From: Bacteroidales bacterium
GTDB taxonomy: Bacteria; Bacteroidota; Bacteroidia; Bacteroidales; TTA-H9
NCBI GenBank assembly: GCA_030656615.1
Contig: JAUSOY010000007.1
Location: 1 to 64,000 of the forward strand
Length of the DNA: 64,000 nucleotides
Direction of reading: 5' to 3'
Shown: piece by piece, positions 61,791-64,000 of the stretch
Numbering within the stretch: position 1 is the stretch's first letter
Layout of the letters: every line of letters starts with the position of its first letter
Notes under the pieces: generated by a model
The model's input: the letters and a program-made list of their open reading frames with translations, nothing else
Told to the model about the DNA's origin: nothing
Database searches by the model: none
Made by a program: the position numbers and the translations under genes

Positions 61791-63539
61791 ATGGGAATCG
61801 ACATAAAAACCATCGCTTTCGTTTTAGGAATCACGCATCTGATTCAGATATTGGTTTTTATATATCAGTATCGGGTTAATAAACACATCAAGGGCCCGGG
61901 ATGGTGGCTTCTTTGGAGTGCCTTTGAATCGCTTGGATTTATCCTAATTATTCTAAGAGCTATCCCCTCATTGACATTTACAATGATTATTTTTCAAAAC
62001 ATTGTAATTCTGCTGGGAACCATTTTCATCTATATTGGTCTGATTAAATTTTTTAATAGGAAAGTTAATTTTCGATTCCTTGGTGTATTTTTCTTCTCTT
62101 TTTTAATGCTTCATATTTACTTCATTTTTATTCATGACGATATATCAATACGATCAGTAAATTTAGCCATTTACCTTTCTATAATATCTTTTACTACAGC
62201 CTTTTACCTTCAAAAATACAAAACAAAATCTACTATTTTCACAGCCAATTTTAATATAATAATATTTATTGTCCATGGATGTGTATTTGCCTATCGAGCA
62301 GTATTAATTATAACAGGCACATCAGTCACGGAAGTATTTACGCCCAGCCTTTTCAATTTTATTCCCTATTTTGATGCTCTGATTGTAAGCCTACTATGGA
62401 CATTTGGTTTTATTATGATGGTTAACCAGCGATTGAATTCAGAGATTTCAGAGGCGAAAACTCATTTTGAACTCATCTTTAATACCAGTCCTGATGCGTC
62501 TATAATTACCCAAATAGAAAATGGTCTATTCATCGATTGTAATGAAAGTTTTATAAAATTATTAGGGTATTCAAAAGCAGACATCAATGGAAAGTCAACC
62601 CTGAATATAAATATTTGGGGTAATCCGGATGACCGCAATGAAATGCTCCGCCGAATAAACGAATATGGTTTTTGCGAAAACTTTGAATGTGCTTTCCGTC
62701 GAAAAAACGATCGATTATTTGTTGGTTTACTTTCAGCAAAAATTATAATACTGCAAGAAACTCCACATCTGATAAGTGTTATACGCGATATTTCTGAAAG
62801 GAAGCAAATTGAAGAAGAAATTAAACTAAAAAACGAAGAGCTCAATAAAGTCAATGCCGAAAAAGATAAATTCTTCTCCATTATTGCCCATGATCTTCGG
62901 AGTCCTTTCAGTGGATTTTTAGGACTAACAGAACTTCTCGCTGAAGATGTGCAAAATATGACAATGGACAGAACTAAACTGATAGCTCAGAAAATGCACG
63001 AATCTGCTGTTAATATCTTCAGACTTCTCGAGAACTTGTTGGAATGGTCAAGAATGGAACATGGGCTTATTCATTTTAATCCTGAAAACATTCAGCTATA
63101 TTCCCTTGCGAATGAAAGTCTGACGATGATTGTTGATCGTGCAAAATCAAAGGAAATTGAAATTACCAATATAATCCCCGAAGACCTGAACGTATTGGCT
63201 GACAGCAACATCATCCAGTCTGTGATACGAAACTTGGTCTCAAATGCGGTTAAATTCACTCCTTTCGGTGGAAAGATAATTCTTTCCTCCAAAATCATGA
63301 CCAATAAAACTCTTAAAATATCGGTCAGCGATACCGGAATTGGCATGAGTTTAAGCATGTTAGAAAATTTGTTCCACCTCGGTGTTCAAACCAATAGAAT
63401 CGGCACTGATGGTGAGCCAAGCACCGGTTTAGGACTTTTAATCTGTAAAGGTTTTATTGAAAGACACGGAGGAAAAATTTGGGCAGAAAGTGAAGAAGGA
63501 AAAGGCTCCGATTTCCATTTTACAATTCCAGGCAAATAG
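61791..63539 (+). CDS. Orphan membrane PAS histidine kinase
   Basis: This 582-residue kinase has about seven N-terminal membrane helices (residues about 8-215, a MASE/7TM-like sensor). A PAS domain (about 225-345, 'FNTSPDASIITQIENGLFID') and a short coiled coil follow. A HisKA domain has its phospho-His in 'FFSIIAHDLRSPFSGFLGLT', and the HATPase domain has 'VIRNLVSNAVKFT', 'DTGIGMSLSMLENL' and 'STGLGLLICKGFI'. No response regulator is adjacent in the window. It is followed by a 53-bp tandem repeat and a secreted protein gene, which may or may not be functionally linked. Confidence 0.9.
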   Translation: MGIDIKTIAFVLGITHLIQILVFIYQYRVNKHIKGPGWWLLWSAFESLGFILIILRAIPSLTFTMIIFQNIVILLGTIFIYIGLIKFFNRKVNFRFLGVFFFSFLMLHIYFIFIHDDISIRSVNLAIYLSIISFTTAFYLQKYKTKSTIFTANFNIIIFIVHGCVFAYRAVLIITGTSVTEVFTPSLFNFIPYFDALIVSLLWTFGFIMMVNQRLNSEISEAKTHFELIFNTSPDASIITQIENGLFIDCNESFIKLLGYSKADINGKSTLNINIWGNPDDRNEMLRRINEYGFCENFECAFRRKNDRLFVGLLSAKIIILQETPHLISVIRDISERKQIEEEIKLKNEELNKVNAEKDKFFSIIAHDLRSPFSGFLGLTELLAEDVQNMTMDRTKLIAQKMHESAVNIFRLLENLLEWSRMEHGLIHFNPENIQLYSLANESLTMIVDRAKSKEIEITNIIPEDLNVLADSNIIQSVIRNLVSNAVKFTPFGGKIILSSKIMTNKTLKISVSDTGIGMSLSMLENLFHLGVQTNRIGTDGEPSTGLGLLICKGFIERHGGKIWAESEEGKGSDFHFTIPGK

Positions 63540-63709
63540 GGGAAAAAAGATATGTTTTTGCCAAGTCGACCCAAGCTCATGAAATTGAATCCGGTTCATG
63601 TTTCTTTCCATCTTAACAAAAGAAAACATGTAAAACTTACTTACTCATATCTTCAAAAAAATAAATTAATAAATTTTGTAGGTAACCTATGAACATTTAT
63701 ATTTTTTGA

Positions 63710-63717
63710 TATCTTTG
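63710..63717 (+). promoter_or_regulatory. -7 element TATCTTTG for the leader-peptide / secreted protein unit
   Basis: Exact TAnnTTTG. Predicted start near 63724, giving a leader of about 88 nt to the first small ORF and about 194 nt to the large ORF. No clear -33 element. Confidence 0.4.
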
Positions 63718-63811
63718 GTTTAAAAACAAACAGCAACAAGGTGATTTTTTTGATTATTGATTAGCAAATACTTAAAACTGATCTTTATTTCAAAATCAAC
63801 CTAGTAAAACC

Positions 63812-63868
63812 TTGAAAAACCAACAAGTGACTGAAGCAGTTAATACCAATCAACCAAAAAAACCATGA
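63812..63868 (+). CDS. Putative leader peptide 1 (TTG start, 18 residues)
   Basis: Codons read (TTG)KNQQVTEAVNTNQPKKP then TGA at 63866-63868. The TGA overlaps the ATG of the next small ORF as ATGA. The peptide is hydrophilic with no signal. Whether it is translated is unknown. It could be a coupling or regulatory leader, or a by-product of duplicating the start region of the downstream gene. Confidence 0.35.
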   Translation: MKNQQVTEAVNTNQPKKP

Positions 63869-63917
63869 AAAACCAACAACTGAGTGAAGCAGTTAATACC
63901 AATCAACCAAAAAAACC
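63812..63917 (+). repeat. Two tandem 53-bp repeats
   Basis: Units 63812-63864 and 63865-63917 are identical except for the first base and two substitutions (GTGACT versus CTGAGT). Each unit starts at a start codon (TTG, then ATG) and the array ends exactly at the ATG of the secreted protein. Confidence 0.9.
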
Positions 63918-63921
63918 ATGA
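63865..63921 (+). CDS. Putative leader peptide 2 (ATG start, 18 residues)
   Basis: Codons read MKNQQLSEAVNTNQPKKP then TGA at 63919-63921. The TGA overlaps the ATG of the secreted protein (63918) as ATGA. It differs from leader peptide 1 only by conservative Val/Leu and Thr/Ser changes and the start codon. The arrangement fits translational coupling into the downstream gene. Confidence 0.45.
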   Translation: MKNQQLSEAVNTNQPKKP

Positions 63922-64000
63922 AAAGAATCCCGGCTTCCCGATTTATCCATTTTGCCTTATTCATCATGCTTGCGACGAATCTTTTTGCGCAAAACCCTCC
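63918..64000 (+). CDS. Secreted protein, N-terminal fragment (runs off right edge)
   Basis: The reading frame opens with a Sec signal peptide: MKRIPASRFIHFALF followed by 'IMLATNLFAQNP', with likely cleavage after FAQ. Only 27 codons are inside the window, so the product cannot be named. The start codon is the last element of the tandem ATGA-overlap arrangement. Large surface or T9SS cargo proteins of this phylum often begin this way, but that is only a guess. Confidence 0.7.
   Translation, partial: MKRIPASRFIHFALFIMLATNLFAQNP

Noticed and set aside
63812..63917. Tandem repeat as a CRISPR-like array
   Set aside because: The units are contiguous, with no variable spacers, and they encode a reading frame that ends at the next start codon.

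Overview
The window reads as chromosome of an anaerobic or facultative member of the Bacteroidota (Bacteroidales/Marinilabiliales-like). The evidence is AT-rich sequence, many promoters with the Bacteroidota -7 element TAnnTTTG (several with a TTG-like -33 element 19 bp upstream), mostly weak ribosome binding sites, two secreted proteins with C-terminal type IX secretion sorting domains, many SPII lipoproteins, a DUF5916 protein, WbqC, a MacB/FtsX-type export cluster and a trimeric [FeFe] hydrogenase.

Layout. 1-0.8 kb: start of an IS1595-type transposase cut by the window edge, a 29-codon ORF and a hotdog thioesterase. 0.9-12.5 kb: envelope and housekeeping genes, namely an Omp28-like T9SS cargo protein, a cytidylate-kinase-like protein, an M28 peptidase, a Gate-domain membrane protein, a C10 (streptopain-like) T9SS protease, a serine beta-lactamase-like hydrolase, an orphan transposase zinc-ribbon protein, three tandem thioredoxins (lipoprotein, exported, cytoplasmic) and WbqC. 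12.5-26.4 kb: a 7TM-HD phosphodiesterase, a 56-aa protein, an ECF-like sigma factor, uvrA, lolD, a DUF5916 protein, sucC, slyD, adenosine deaminase and a thioredoxin-like protein.

26.5-40.3 kb is the most coherent block. A long leftward gene string carries hydC-hydB-hydA (electron-bifurcating [FeFe] hydrogenase), a hydrogenase-like sensor fused to a histidine kinase, a receiver protein, a receiver-kinase hybrid, rex, hydG and a TM1266-type regulator. Divergent from it lie a small [2Fe-2S] protein, a second hydrogenase-like sensor with a PAS domain, and a SpoIIE/PP2C phosphatase that overlaps it by 4 bp. A near-consensus Rex operator sits in the shared intergenic region. Together they look like a redox- and H2-responsive control circuit around the enzyme it regulates.

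40.3-47.8 kb: LysE exporter, GH127 lipoprotein, GNAT, two lipoproteins and a ZIP transporter, with two roughly 0.5-kb gaps that show no recognisable gene. 47.8-61.5 kb: a leftward TolC-HlyD-permease-ATPase-permease-permease export operon, divergent from an NtrC-type regulator and its kinase. The intergenic region has a -24/-12 sigma-54 promoter and a palindrome at the distance expected for an enhancer. 61.8-64 kb: a membrane PAS histidine kinase, then two tandem 53-bp repeats that encode near-identical 18-residue peptides, each overlapping the next start codon by ATGA and leading into a secreted protein that runs off the right edge.

No tRNA, rRNA or CRISPR array was seen.
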